Source: Brachybacterium sp. YJGR34 (GTDB lineage: Bacteria; Actinomycetota; Actinomycetes; Actinomycetales; Dermabacteraceae). From it: a stretch of 64,000 nucleotides of DNA. This document shows positions 8,126-17,471 of the stretch, in pieces (within the stretch, counting starts at the first letter, position 1; each line of letters opens with the position of its first letter). Location of the stretch: the NCBI RefSeq assembly GCF_003347015.1, contig NZ_PNFB01000001.1:248001-312000 (forward strand), written 5' to 3'. Position numbers and translations under genes: made by a program. The notes under the pieces were generated by a model. That model was not told where the DNA came from and did no database searches. It worked only from the letters and a program-made list of their open reading frames with translations.

Positions 8126-9321
8126 GAGGCCCTCGCCACGCCCGGATCCGGCAGAGAGACGGCGGGGAGATCGATGCCCCGCTGTGCGGCGGCGTCCTGG
8201 TAGAAGGCGAGGTGGAGAGCGCGGACGACGGATCGGTCGAACTCCCGTAGCGCCCTCTGACGCCCGGCCTCGCCCATCGCGGCCAGGCGCAGCGGATCGG
8301 AGAGCAGCTCGATGAGGCCGTTCGCGAGCGCCCGGTCGTCGTGAAGAGGGACGAGCGCCCCGGTGACCCCGTCCACCACGGCGTCGCGCACGCCGGGGAC
8401 GTCGCTGCCCACGACCGGCACCCGCATCGCCGATCCCTCGAGGAGCGTCTGGGGGAAGCCCTCGCGCGCCGAGGGCAGGACCAGCACCGAGAAGGCGGCG
8501 TAGCAGGCGCGGATGTCGCCGCGGAAGCCCAGGAGGTGGACCCGGGGGTCCTGCTCGAGCTGGGACATGGCCCCGGGGTCCACCGGATCGTTCTCCTCGG
8601 TGGAGCCGACCAGGACCAGGTGCGCGTCCGGGCGGGCGGTGCGGACCCGGGCCCAGGCGCGCGCCAGGTCGGCGACTCCCTTGTCCGCGGCGAGCCGGCC
8701 CACGAAGCCGATGACGGGAGCGCCGGGCGCGATGCCCAGCTCGGCGCGCAGGGCGCGGCCCTTCTCGCCGAAGGCCGCGGGATCGAAGGCCTCCAGGTCC
8801 ACGCCGTTGATCGTGCCCGAGCCCAGCACCGCGCCCTTCCCGCGGGCGATGACGTGCTCCTCCTCGGCCAGGGCCAGCACCGAGGGGCTCACGCACAGCA
8901 CGCGGTGCGCGCTCGCCGTCGAGACCCGCTCCGTGAGCTTGAGGATCCGGCGCTGAAGGCCGTGCGTGGTGAGGAAGCGCAGGCCGTGGATCTGATAGAT
9001 GCACAGCGGCACCCCGGCGAGGCGGCCGGCGAGCGTGACCAGAAGGCCCGCCTTCGGCGTGTGGGCGTGGAGGATGTCCGGGCGCTCCCGGCGCAGGATC
9101 GTGACCAGGCGCCGCAGCGTGGCGAGGTCGGCCCTCACGGAGAAGCCCCGGTGCATCGGCACCGCGATCGCCCGGACCTCCTCCGTGGCCGCGAAGCGCT
9201 CGAGCTCCTCGCCGGGGGAGGAGAGCACCACCACCTCGATGCCGTGCGCCGCGAGATGGGCGGGCTGGGTGCGCAGGAAGTTCAGGGTCGACGGGACGGT
9301 GGTGGCATGCAGGAGCTTCAT
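8122..9321 (-). CDS. GT4 family glycosyltransferase
   Basis: 399 residues with two Rossmann-like halves. The N-terminal half has MKLLHATTVPSTLNFL, DILHAHTPKAGLL and IYQIHGLRF. The C-terminal half has the nucleotide-sugar-binding IGFVGRLAADKGV, VHLLGFRGDI and the EX7E motif in REGFPQTLLEGSAM. This is a typical retaining glycosyltransferase B-fold enzyme acting on the cytoplasmic face to extend the lipid-linked repeat unit. It overlaps the polymerase stop codon and the flippase start codon (ATGA at both ends), so the three proteins are made together. The donor sugar is unknown. Confidence 0.93.
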   Translation of the reverse strand: MKLLHATTVPSTLNFLRTQPAHLAAHGIEVVVLSSPGEELERFAATEEVRAIAVPMHRGFSVRADLATLRRLVTILRRERPDILHAHTPKAGLLVTLAGRLAGVPLCIYQIHGLRFLTTHGLQRRILKLTERVSTASAHRVLCVSPSVLALAEEEHVIARGKGAVLGSGTINGVDLEAFDPAAFGEKGRALRAELGIAPGAPVIGFVGRLAADKGVADLARAWARVRTARPDAHLVLVGSTEENDPVDPGAMSQLEQDPRVHLLGFRGDIRACYAAFSVLVLPSAREGFPQTLLEGSAMRVPVVGSDVPGVRDAVVDGVTGALVPLHDDRALANGLIELLSDPLRLAAMGEAGRQRALREFDRSVVRALHLAFYQDAAAQRGIDLPAVSLPDPGVARAS

Positions 9322-10658
9322 GACGGGCCTCCTCGGCGCGTGGTGGACAGCAGATGGGCGGCGGCCGTCATCCCCAGGAGGATCCAGAGCAGACGCGAGT
9401 TGTTCAGCGACAGGCCCATCGAGCCCACCAGCATCACGAGCAGGGCCGTCGAGGCGGCGGCCCACAGGGGGCGCAGCGCAGGGTTCTCGGGACGGCGCAT
9501 CGTCACCCGCGCGGTCCAGACGAGGAACACGAGGGCGAGCGGGAGCCCCCACTCCGCCATCACCTGCAGATACGTGTTGTGCGCGAGCACGGGCACCCCC
9601 GTGATCTCCACGGCGACGTCGAGGTACGTGCCCACCCCCACGCCGAGGATCGGGGAGAACCAGATCAGGGAGAGCGCCGTGGCCCAGGCGCTCTCCCGCT
9701 CCGAGCCGCTGCCGGCGATCGCCGTGTCGAAGCTCGTCAGCAGCGTCGAGGTCCGCTCGAGGGCCGGGAAGCGGGCCACGAGCTCGGACAGGGTGCCGCC
9801 GACCCCCGTCGCCGGCGCGATCAGCAGGACCAGGGCGGAGAGAGCCAGGACGCAGGTCACCGCCAGCAGGTGACGCCCGCGCGAGGACTCCTCCTCGCCG
9901 TGGGGAGAGCGCAGGCCGAACCCGCGCCAGATCACGAGCAGCAGCAGGGCGATCGCCCCGGTCTTGGAGGCTGAGAGCAGGATGCCGATGATCAGGAGGG
10001 TGGAGGCGGCGATCCGCAGCGGAGGGCGGGCCCCTCGGTCGTACCACAGCGCCGCGAGCGCGGCGACGGAGAGGACGGCGAAGTTGTTCGGATCGTTCGT
10101 CAGCCCCTGGAAGCGGAAGCCGCCCAGGAACAGCGTCCCGGCGCCGTGCAGTGCCGGGACCACGATCGAGAGCGCGCCGATCGCGCTGACCACCACCGCG
10201 CCGGCGACAAAGGCCCGCAGCAGCAGCTCGGCACGGCCCAGGCGCACCACCTGCACCCCGAGCAGGAAGCAGAGGAAGGAGACCACCAGCTTGGCGTACT
10301 CCTGTCCCGTCCCGGCCACGGGGAGGGGGACGGACGTCCAGGTGGGCACGAGCAGCGTGGTCACGGCCAGCAGCTGCACGGACAGCAGCAGGAAGAACAC
10401 CAGCGCGCCGACGGGGATCCACAGCCGTCCCCGCACCAGCAGGACGATGATGAGCACCGCCACCACCGGGTCCGCGAGGGAGAGGTTCAGCCCCAGGATC
10501 ACGCTGGAGTGGTTCAGGGCCAGGCCCAGCAGCACCAGCAGCACCAGCGTCAGGAGCTCCGGCAGCTCGATCACGGGGACGGGGCGCCCGGCCGAGAGCT
10601 GATACGTGCCCTGCGGCCGGAGGGCCGCGGCCCGCGGGGCGGGGGGCGCTGCACTCAT
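9318..10658 (-). CDS. Wzy/O-antigen ligase-like polysaccharide polymerase
   Basis: A 446-residue multi-spanning membrane protein. The Wzy_C-type region is recognisable: GGFRFQGLTNDPNNFA, then a long loop with GSGSERESAWATAL, SPILGVGVGTYL and AHNTYLQVMAEWGLPLALV, the His-containing segment typical of O-antigen polymerases and ligases. It probably polymerises or transfers exported repeat units outside the membrane. The start at 10658 is preferred over longer in-frame options because GGAG lies about 10 bases upstream and homology starts there. It is the first gene of the polymerase-glycosyltransferase-flippase operon, divergent from the BY-kinase. Confidence 0.88.
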   Translation of the reverse strand: MSAAPPAPRAAALRPQGTYQLSAGRPVPVIELPELLTLVLLVLLGLALNHSSVILGLNLSLADPVVAVLIIVLLVRGRLWIPVGALVFFLLLSVQLLAVTTLLVPTWTSVPLPVAGTGQEYAKLVVSFLCFLLGVQVVRLGRAELLLRAFVAGAVVVSAIGALSIVVPALHGAGTLFLGGFRFQGLTNDPNNFAVLSVAALAALWYDRGARPPLRIAASTLLIIGILLSASKTGAIALLLLVIWRGFGLRSPHGEEESSRGRHLLAVTCVLALSALVLLIAPATGVGGTLSELVARFPALERTSTLLTSFDTAIAGSGSERESAWATALSLIWFSPILGVGVGTYLDVAVEITGVPVLAHNTYLQVMAEWGLPLALVFLVWTARVTMRRPENPALRPLWAAASTALLVMLVGSMGLSLNNSRLLWILLGMTAAAHLLSTTRRGGPS

Positions 10659-10744
10659 GGAGGTCTCCGTTCGTGGTCCGGGCCCCGGAGCGGGGTCGGG
10701 CGGGCGGTGGACCACCGCCGCGACGCGAGACCGAGTCGACGAAG

Positions 10745-10774
10745 CCGACAGAAAGGGCGAATCGGACATAGACT
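10745..10774 (+). promoter_or_regulatory. Candidate promoter of the BY-kinase operon with CGGACA box; inverted copy at 10819-10824
   Basis: CCGACA (10745-10750), an 18-base spacer and TAGACT (10769-10774). CGGACA directly precedes the -10, as in the capK-like promoter. An inverted copy, TGTCCG, lies at 10819-10824 and is followed 17 bases later by TACGGT (10842-10847), an alternative closer promoter. The divergent polymerase operon starts from the same 232-base gap. Confidence 0.4.
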
Positions 10775-10890
10775 ATCGGTCGGAACGGGATCACGGAACC
10801 ACCGTCGCCGGTCCGAGATGTCCGTTTTGAGTAGTTCGGTGTACGGTGGGCTTCCACCGCGGACGTCCCGCCGAACCGGATCGAGGTCTC

Positions 10891-12402
10891 GTGGATCTTC
10901 AGCACATCCTTCACAGCCTGCGCGAGCGCTGGCGCTCCGGGCTCCTGTCCGCCCTGCTCGTGCTGGGCACCGTCGCGGCTCTCGCCCTGACGCAGACACC
11001 CGACTATCGCGCGACCAGTCAGGTCTACGTCCAGGTGCGCACGGGCGAGGGCATCGCCGATCTCAACAGCGGTGCCAGCTTCGCCAGCCAGCAGATCTCC
11101 AGCTATGCGGAACTGGCCACAACCCCCTTCGTCCTCGACGAGGTCATCGAGGAGCTCGGACTCGAGGCGACGGCCTCGGAGCTCGCACGCGACCTCACCG
11201 TGACAGCGGAGGAGGGCTCCTTCCTCCTCGAGATCACCGCGACGTCCCCGGACCCTGAGGGCGCCGCGGCCGTCGCCGATGCCACCGCCATCCACCTGCA
11301 GGAAGCCGTCGCCTCGCTGGACGGCGGCACCGGGGCCTCGAGCGTGGAGCTCCGGGTCGTCACGCCCGCCGCGGTGCCGGCGGAGCCGTACTCCCCCGAC
11401 CACGTGCGCATCGGAGTCCTCGGTCTCCTGCTGGCGCTGCTCGCGGGGGTCGCCACGGCGCTGATCCGTGCGCTGCTGAACACCCGCGTGCGCGGCGTCG
11501 ACGATCTCCGGACGGGGGAGGGCCGGATCGTGCTGGGCACGATCCCCGCCGTCCGCGGCGCGGAGAGCGCCGCGCGGGTGCTGCTGGAGCATCCCCACGG
11601 CGCCGCGGCGGAGGCCTATCGGGAGCTGCGCACCAACCTGCAGTTCGTCGAGCTCGTCGAAGGGCGGCGGAGCATCCTGGTGACCTCGTCCCTCATGGGT
11701 GAGGGCAAGTCCACCTGCACGGTGAACCTCGCCCACGCGCTGGCGAGCTCCGGCTCGCGCGTCCTGCTGATCGACGCCGATCTGCGATCCCCCTCCGTGC
11801 ACGAGCTGCTCGGGATCGAGGGCGAGGTGGGGCTGACCACGCTGCTCATCGGCCGCGCCGCACTGGCCGAGGTCACCCAGCCCGGAAGCACCGGCGGGCT
11901 CGACGTCATCACCTCCGGGACCATCCCTCCCAATCCCTCCGAGCTCCTCGGCAGCGCGGCGATGGAGAAGCTGCTGCATGAGGCGTATCGGCGTTACGAC
12001 GTCGTCCTGATCGACGTGCCGCCGGTGCTCCCGGTGGCCGATGCGGCCGTCCTCTCCCGGATCGTCGGCGGTGTCCTCGTCGTCGCGCAGAACGAGCGCG
12101 TGCGCCGCGCGGAGCTCGAGAGGGCGATGGCGAAGCTGCAGGCCGTCGACGCGCCCGTGGTCGGCATGATCCTCAACCGGGTGCGCGGCGCCGGGCAGGG
12201 CGCGTACGCGGCCTACGGGAGCTACGGGGCCCCTGGGGCCGAGGCGGGAGCCGAGCTGCCCGCTGGGGAGGGCGACACCCTCGGCGCGCCCTGGGCGGTG
12301 ACGCCTCGGCAGGAGCCGCCCGAGACGGCGACCGAGGGCGAGAGCGCCCGTGACCGGGATCGCGGGCTCGCCCGGGCCGGCTCCCGCCGCGGCCACCGGT
12401 GA
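10891..12402 (+). CDS. Wzz-type chain-length regulator fused to a bacterial tyrosine kinase (BY-kinase)
   Basis: A 503-residue single-chain protein. N-terminal Wzz part: membrane helix SGLLSALLVLGTVAALALT, an external coiled region, then a second helix near residues 175-197 after the Pro-containing VPAEPYSPDHV. C-terminal cytoplasmic kinase: Walker A SSLMGEGKST (Lys about residue 273), Walker A' LLIDADLR and Walker B VVLIDVPPVLPVADA. The tail holds a small tyrosine group (GAYAAYGSYG) for autophosphorylation. The kinase cycles phosphorylation to set polysaccharide chain length and export. The GTG at 10891 is chosen because homology (VDLQHILHSLRERW) starts there. The stop overlaps the phosphatase start (GTGA). 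Confidence 0.92.
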   Translation: MDLQHILHSLRERWRSGLLSALLVLGTVAALALTQTPDYRATSQVYVQVRTGEGIADLNSGASFASQQISSYAELATTPFVLDEVIEELGLEATASELARDLTVTAEEGSFLLEITATSPDPEGAAAVADATAIHLQEAVASLDGGTGASSVELRVVTPAAVPAEPYSPDHVRIGVLGLLLALLAGVATALIRALLNTRVRGVDDLRTGEGRIVLGTIPAVRGAESAARVLLEHPHGAAAEAYRELRTNLQFVELVEGRRSILVTSSLMGEGKSTCTVNLAHALASSGSRVLLIDADLRSPSVHELLGIEGEVGLTTLLIGRAALAEVTQPGSTGGLDVITSGTIPPNPSELLGSAAMEKLLHEAYRRYDVVLIDVPPVLPVADAAVLSRIVGGVLVVAQNERVRRAELERAMAKLQAVDAPVVGMILNRVRGAGQGAYAAYGSYGAPGAEAGAELPAGEGDTLGAPWAVTPRQEPPETATEGESARDRDRGLARAGSRRGHR

Positions 12403-13007
12403 GCGGGCGCCCCGCCCCGACGCCGGATCGGGCAGCGAGGATCCTGGTGGTCTGCACCGCGAACATCTGCCGCTCACCGGTCGCCGCCGCGCTTCTCGGG
12501 GACGCCCTGACCGGCTCGGGCCTGACCGTCACGAGTGCCGGCACGAGGGCGCTGGCCGGCGCCCCCACCGTGCCCGAGGCGCTCGAGTACGTGGCCCGCC
12601 GCACCGATGTCGCACCCTCGCTCCGCGCGACCCCGCTCACGGCCGCCCGCACCCTGGGCGTCGGCCTGGTGCTGACCATGACCGGTGCGCAGCGGGCCGA
12701 GGTGGTGCGGACCGCCCCGGCGATGCTGCGGCGGGTCCTCACCCTGCGCCAGCTCGTCCGCGTCGCGCCGCATCTCCCGTCCGACGCCCGCTTCGGGTCG
12801 GTGCAGGAGTGCGCCGAGGCGCTGGCGCGCTGCCGGCCCCTGGCCCCGCCCGCGGCCCCCGGCGAGGACGACATCGCCGATCCCTTCGGAGGGCCGCCCG
12901 CCGGCTATGCGCAGAGCTTCGACCTCATCGCGCGGTCCTGCTCGCTCGCGGCGGAGGTCCTGCTCAGCACGGTCTCGGCGGGGACCCATGGGTCCGGCCG
13001 CGGCTAG
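12399..13007 (+). CDS. Low-molecular-weight protein tyrosine phosphatase
   Basis: 202 residues; starts at a GTG that overlaps the kinase stop codon. The P-loop VVCTANICRSP gives the catalytic Cys19 and Arg25 (CX5R plus Ser), and the general-acid Asp lies in DDIADPFGG. The family is usually about 150 residues; the extra length is an insert before the acid loop (residues about 115-150). It should remove phosphate from the tyrosine tail of the adjacent BY-kinase, as in Wzb/Wzc pairs. Translational coupling to the kinase supports this. Cytoplasmic. Confidence 0.93.
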   Translation: MSGRPAPTPDRAARILVVCTANICRSPVAAALLGDALTGSGLTVTSAGTRALAGAPTVPEALEYVARRTDVAPSLRATPLTAARTLGVGLVLTMTGAQRAEVVRTAPAMLRRVLTLRQLVRVAPHLPSDARFGSVQECAEALARCRPLAPPAAPGEDDIADPFGGPPAGYAQSFDLIARSCSLAAEVLLSTVSAGTHGSGRG

Positions 13008-14076
13008 CCGGCGCAGGACCATGCGGGGGGACGGAGGCGGGGACCGATCCACGCGCACCCCGTGGGGGAGCGCGTGGGGAGATCGTGCGCTGCTGGTCGT
13101 GCTCGGGCTCTGGATGCTCTGGGTCGCGCTCGCCGCGGTGCGGCACGGCCATCTGGACCCCGCGGGAGGGCACTACCTCCTGATGCCGGCGGTCCTCCTG
13201 CTGGGCGTCCTCCTCGGTCGGCGCGGCGGGGGCGGGATCACGGTGGTGGCCTCGGCCGGTGCGCTCGGAACGATCCTGCTCGTCCTCGACCCGATCTACG
13301 CCAACGCCCAGGCGGCCTGCGGGGTGCAGATGGTGGCGCTCGCCGGGCTGCTCCTCGTCCAGGACGCGGACGAGGAGCGTGTGTCCCGGAGCAGGACCGT
13401 CGTCGCCGTCGTGACCGGCGCGCTCGGCCTGCTGCTCGCCGCCGGCGCGCAGGCGGCGTCCGTTCTCGCCCTCGTCGTCGCCGCCGCGGTCGCCCTCGCG
13501 GTCACGGCAGCCCCCGCGCGGCCCGTCGTCGCGCGCCCGGTCGTCCTCGTCGTCGGCCTGGCGAGCATCGGCACGGCCCTGCTCGCCGTGCTCGTGCTCG
13601 CGGCCCTCCCGACGTGGCCGGAGGCGCTCAGCAGCCCCGAGAGCCTCAGCGGGGCGCGCCACGACCTGTGGCGCGACGCCGGTGAGCTCTGGCGCCGCCA
13701 CCCGATCGCGGGTGGAGGGCCGGGGTCCTTCCTCGAGGCCTCGGGCACGGCCCGCTCGGCCCCTCACCTCTATGCGGCGCACTCCTCGATCCTGCAGGTC
13801 GCCTCCGAGCTCGGCACCGTCGGGGCGCTGCTCCTCGCAGGCCTCCTCGCCGCCGGCGCCCTCGCCGCGCACCGGGCGGGTTCCTCGCGCGGCCTGATCG
13901 GAGTCACCGCGTGGTGCGCGCTCGCCGTGCACTCGATGATCGACCACCTCTACGAGTTCCCGGCCGTCGTGCTCCTCGCAGGAGCAGTGATCGGAAGCGC
14001 CGGGGTGGCAGGGCGCGGCCGTGCTCCGGCGGAAGGACGGGGTGTCCCGGCGCCCTCGCCGCATGACCCCCTGTGA
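12988..14076 (+). CDS. Second O-antigen ligase/polymerase-like membrane protein
   Basis: About 362 residues, mostly membrane helices. The diagnostic part is near the C-terminus: ARHDLWRDAGELWRRHPIAGGGPGSF, HLYAAHSSILQVASELGTVGALLL and HSMIDHLYEF, which matches the Wzy_C/O-antigen ligase pattern (R..W, GxGxGxF, AH, E.G). The ATG at 12988 overlaps the phosphatase end by 20 bases and has GGCGGGGA upstream; an ATG at 13021 is an alternative. With the polymerase at 9318-10658 the locus has two such proteins, so one may polymerise and one may ligate the polymer to a cell-envelope acceptor. That division of labour is inference. Confidence 0.82.
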   Translation: MGPAAASRRRTMRGDGGGDRSTRTPWGSAWGDRALLVVLGLWMLWVALAAVRHGHLDPAGGHYLLMPAVLLLGVLLGRRGGGGITVVASAGALGTILLVLDPIYANAQAACGVQMVALAGLLLVQDADEERVSRSRTVVAVVTGALGLLLAAGAQAASVLALVVAAAVALAVTAAPARPVVARPVVLVVGLASIGTALLAVLVLAALPTWPEALSSPESLSGARHDLWRDAGELWRRHPIAGGGPGSFLEASGTARSAPHLYAAHSSILQVASELGTVGALLLAGLLAAGALAAHRAGSSRGLIGVTAWCALAVHSMIDHLYEFPAVVLLAGAVIGSAGVAGRGRAPAEGRGVPAPSPHDPL

Positions 14077-14158
14077 ACCCCCGCGACCCCGCCCCGGTCT
14101 CCCCGTCGCACGGGTTCATCCACGAACACGATCCTTCCGCCGGGCGCGGCCCGGTGCG

Positions 14159-14164
14159 TAGCTT
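14159..14164 (+). promoter_or_regulatory. -10 element TAGCTT for leaderless metF
   Basis: TAGCTT ends seven bases before the metF ATG at 14172, so the transcript should begin at or next to the start codon. No ribosome site precedes that ATG, and no B12 or SAM riboswitch fits in the 95-base gap. Confidence 0.5.
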
Positions 14165-14171
14165 GCGGGCC

Positions 14172-15113
14172 ATGTCCACCACCACGACGCTGCCCGAGCT
14201 CGAGCGCTCCGCGCCGGTCCGTCATCGTCCCGCGCTCAGCTACGAGCTCTTCCCGGCGCGCTCGGACGTCTCCTTCGACCGGCTGCGGGAGACGGTCCGG
14301 CACCTCGAGGCGACCGGCCCCGACTACGTCTCGGTGACCAGCCGCACCGGGCACGGGAACCTGGACCGCGTCCTCGAGCTCACCGAGCACGTGCTCGCCG
14401 AGACGAGCCTGCGCCCTCTGGTGCACCTGACCTCCGTGGGCTCCACCCGCGCCCAGCTGGTCACGATCATCCACGCGCTCCTGGACCGTGGCGTGCGCGG
14501 CCTGCTCGCGCTGCGCGGCGACCTGCCCGAGGGGCACCGGCTCGAGGACGACGAGATCCCCTTCGCGCGTCCGCTCGTGGAGCTCATCCGGGACATCGAG
14601 CGCGAGCGCACCGCCACCCTCGCCGGCGGCCGCGTCAGCATCGGGGTGGCCGCCTACCCGCATCGCCACCCCGAGTCCCCCACCACCAGCCACGACACCG
14701 AGGTGCTGGTCGCCAAGGAGCGCGCGGGAGCGGACTTCGCGATCACCCAGGTGTTCTTCGACGCCCCCGTCTACTGCGGCCTGCTCGAGCGGGCCCGCGC
14801 CGCCGGGGTGCGCCTGCCGCTGGTGCCCGGCTTCGTGCCCGCCACCAACCCGCGCCGCCTCGCGCGTCTGGCCGCCCTGAGCGGCGTCGCCCCGCCGCGC
14901 GATCTGCTCCACCGTCTCGAGATCGCCGCGGACGACGTCGAACGGCGCCGGATCGGTGTGCGCTTCACCGTGGACCTCGCCACCCGCGTCCTCGACGCCG
15001 GCGCCCCCGGACTGCACCTGTTCACCTTCAACTCGCACGCCGAGGCCCTCGACGTGCTCGACCACCTCGACCTGGACCGCTGGTCCACCGCCTCCCAAGG
15101 AGAGACCCGATGA
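14172..15113 (+). CDS. metF: 5,10-methylenetetrahydrofolate reductase
   Basis: 313 residues with the MTHFR TIM-barrel pattern: SYELFPARSD (catalytic Glu region), GPDYVSVTSRTGHGN, HLTSVGSTRAQL, LALRGDLPEG, GVAAYPHRHPES and KERAGADFAITQVFFD. It uses FAD and NAD(P)H to make 5-methyl-THF, the methyl donor for methionine synthesis. The ATG at 14172 follows a -10-like TAGCTT at leaderless spacing and matches where homology starts. Its stop overlaps the metE start (ATGA), so donor production and use are coupled in one operon. Confidence 0.95.
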   Translation: MSTTTTLPELERSAPVRHRPALSYELFPARSDVSFDRLRETVRHLEATGPDYVSVTSRTGHGNLDRVLELTEHVLAETSLRPLVHLTSVGSTRAQLVTIIHALLDRGVRGLLALRGDLPEGHRLEDDEIPFARPLVELIRDIERERTATLAGGRVSIGVAAYPHRHPESPTTSHDTEVLVAKERAGADFAITQVFFDAPVYCGLLERARAAGVRLPLVPGFVPATNPRRLARLAALSGVAPPRDLLHRLEIAADDVERRRIGVRFTVDLATRVLDAGAPGLHLFTFNSHAEALDVLDHLDLDRWSTASQGETR

Positions 15114-17458
15114 CCACGCAGACCACCCCGCACGCGCTCGCCTCCCTCCCGGCCGCGACGCCCGTCGGCTATCCCCGCATCGGGCCGGCGCGCGAGCTGA
15201 AGAAGGCGGAGGAGGCCTACTGGGCCGGCCGCATCGACCACGAGGAGTTCGCCTCCCGCACCCGCGCCCTGCGCCGCGCCACGCGGCAGCGCCTCGCCGC
15301 GCTGGGCCTCGACGCCGCGGCCGCCGCGCCGGAGTCCTTCTCCCTCTACGACCAGGTGCTCGACGCGGCGCTCGCCACCGGCATCATCCCCGACCGCTTC
15401 GCCGGCGTGCTGGACCAGGACGGCACGGTCGACGACGACGGCCTGTTCGCCCTCGCCCGCGGCACCGCCGAGCAGCCCCCGCTCGAGATGACCAAGTGGT
15501 TCGACACCAACTACCACTACCTGGTGCCAGAGATCGGCCCGGGGACGGACCTCCACCTCGCCTCGCGTCGCGTCATCGAGCTCTACACCGAATCCCTCGA
15601 GGACGGCGCGGGCACCCGTCCCGTGCTCGTCGGCCCCCTGACCCTGCTGCTGCTCGCCAAGGCGCAGGACGGCGCCCCGGAGGGCTTCGACCCCCTGGAC
15701 CGCCTCGACGAGCTCGTGGACGTCTACGCCCAGCTGCTGGCCGAGCTCGCCGCCGCGGGCGCTCCCTGGGTGCAGCTGGACGAGCCCGCGCTCGCCGCGG
15801 ACCAGCGCGTGGACGCCGCCGCGCTCACCAGCGCCCTGGACCGCTCCCTCGGCGTGCTCGCCGCCCGGACGGACCGTCCGCGGATCCTCGTCACCACCCC
15901 TTACGGCGGGATCGGCGACCTGCTCCCGGCCCTGCTGGCCACCGGCGCGGAGGCCGTCCACCTCGATCTCACGCGCGGCGAGCTGCCCACCATCGAGCAG
16001 CTCGCGGGCATCGGCACCACCCAGGTCGTGGCGGGCCTCGTGGAGGGCCGCTCCGTGTGGCGCACCGCGCTGCCCACCGCCGCGGCCCGCCTGGCGGTGC
16101 TGCGCGACCGCGTGGCCGCCGCCGGCGGGGACGCGGACTCCGTGGTCGTCTCCACCTCCGTCTCCCTCCAGCACGTGCCCCACACCCTGGAGCTCGAGAC
16201 CTCCCTGCCCGCCGCGCTCGTGGCCACCCTCGCCTTCGCGGACGAGAAGATCGCCGAGCTCGTGGAGCTCGCGAGCGGGAGCATCACCCCCGGTGCGGCC
16301 GACGGGCCGCGCTCGGTGCCCCGCGACTTCGCCGGCGTCCGCGACCAGGCGGTGCGCTCCCGCGCCGCCGCGACCACGCCCGCCGACGCGCAGCGCTCCG
16401 ACTACGCGACCCGCGCCGCGGCGCAGCGGGCGGCGCTGGGCCTTCCGGACCTGCCCACCACCACCATCGGCTCCTTCCCGCAGGTCCCCGAGGTGCGCGC
16501 GGCCCGCGCCGCCCACCGCCGCGGTGCGCTGGACGACGCCGGCTACGAGCAGGCGATGAAGGACGAGATCGCCCGTGTCATCGCCCTCCAGGAGGAGCTG
16601 GGCCTGGACGTGCTGGTCCACGGCGAGCCCGAGCGCAACGACATGGTCCAGTACTTCGCGGAGAACCTCGACGGCTTCGCGACCACCGAGCACGGCTGGG
16701 TCCAGTCCTACGGCTCCCGCTGCACCCGCCCCTCGATCCTCTTCGGCGACGTCTCCCGTCCCGCCCCGATCACCGTGGGCTGGGCGACCCACGCCCAGTC
16801 GCTGACGCCCCACCCGGTCAAGGGCATGCTCACCGGTCCGGTCACCATCCTGGCCTGGTCCTTCGTGCGCGACGACCAGCCCCTCGGCGAGACCGCCGCT
16901 CAGGTGGGCCTGGCCCTGCGCGACGAGGTCGCCGACCTCGAGGCCGCCGGGATCCGCATCGTCCAGGTTGACGAGCCGGCCCTGCGGGAGCTGCTGCCGC
17001 TGCGCGAGGCCGACCACGAGGACTACCTCGACTGGTCCGTGCGCTCCTTCCGCCTGGCCACCAGCGGGGTCGAGGACGCCACCCAGATCCACACCCACCT
17101 CTGCTACAGCGAGTTCAACGTGGTCGTGGGCGCGATCGACGCCCTGGACGCGGACGTCACCTCGATCGAGTCCGCCCGCTCCCGCGGCGAGATCCTCGAG
17201 GCGATCGACCCGGACGCCTTCCCCCGCGGCATCGGCCCGGGCGTGTGGGACATCCACTCCCCGCGCGTCCCCGCCGGGGAGGAGATCTCCGAGCAGCTGC
17301 GCCGGGCCCGCGCGATCGTGGACCCGCAGCGGCTGTGGGTGAACCCCGACTGCGGGCTGAAGACCCGCGGCTACGCAGAGACCGAGGAGTCCCTGCGCCG
17401 CCTGGTCGCCGCGGCCCGGGAGGTCCGTGCCGAGGCGGAGGTCCCCGCCGGGGCGTGA
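15110..17458 (+). CDS. metE: Cobalamin-independent methionine synthase
   Basis: 782 residues, close to the family's usual 750-780. The N-terminal barrel starts with VGYPRIGPARELKKAEEAYW and has TKWFDTNYHYLVPE. The C-terminal catalytic barrel has TTTIGSFPQ, HGEPERNDMVQYF, the zinc-ligand segments HTHLCYSEFN and NPDCGLKTR, and QVDEPALRE. It transfers the methyl group of 5-methyl-THF (polyglutamate) to homocysteine. It is coupled to metF by ATGA and followed by a strong hairpin at 17472-17515 that should end the operon. No cobalamin riboswitch is seen upstream. Confidence 0.97.
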   Translation: MTTQTTPHALASLPAATPVGYPRIGPARELKKAEEAYWAGRIDHEEFASRTRALRRATRQRLAALGLDAAAAAPESFSLYDQVLDAALATGIIPDRFAGVLDQDGTVDDDGLFALARGTAEQPPLEMTKWFDTNYHYLVPEIGPGTDLHLASRRVIELYTESLEDGAGTRPVLVGPLTLLLLAKAQDGAPEGFDPLDRLDELVDVYAQLLAELAAAGAPWVQLDEPALAADQRVDAAALTSALDRSLGVLAARTDRPRILVTTPYGGIGDLLPALLATGAEAVHLDLTRGELPTIEQLAGIGTTQVVAGLVEGRSVWRTALPTAAARLAVLRDRVAAAGGDADSVVVSTSVSLQHVPHTLELETSLPAALVATLAFADEKIAELVELASGSITPGAADGPRSVPRDFAGVRDQAVRSRAAATTPADAQRSDYATRAAAQRAALGLPDLPTTTIGSFPQVPEVRAARAAHRRGALDDAGYEQAMKDEIARVIALQEELGLDVLVHGEPERNDMVQYFAENLDGFATTEHGWVQSYGSRCTRPSILFGDVSRPAPITVGWATHAQSLTPHPVKGMLTGPVTILAWSFVRDDQPLGETAAQVGLALRDEVADLEAAGIRIVQVDEPALRELLPLREADHEDYLDWSVRSFRLATSGVEDATQIHTHLCYSEFNVVVGAIDALDADVTSIESARSRGEILEAIDPDAFPRGIGPGVWDIHSPRVPAGEEISEQLRRARAIVDPQRLWVNPDCGLKTRGYAETEESLRRLVAAAREVRAEAEVPAGA

Positions 17459-17471
17459 GCCACCGGCCGCG

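Noticed and set aside
14077-14171. Possible cobalamin or SAM riboswitch before metF-metE
   Set aside because: The gap is only 95 bases and the leaderless promoter leaves no room for an aptamer.
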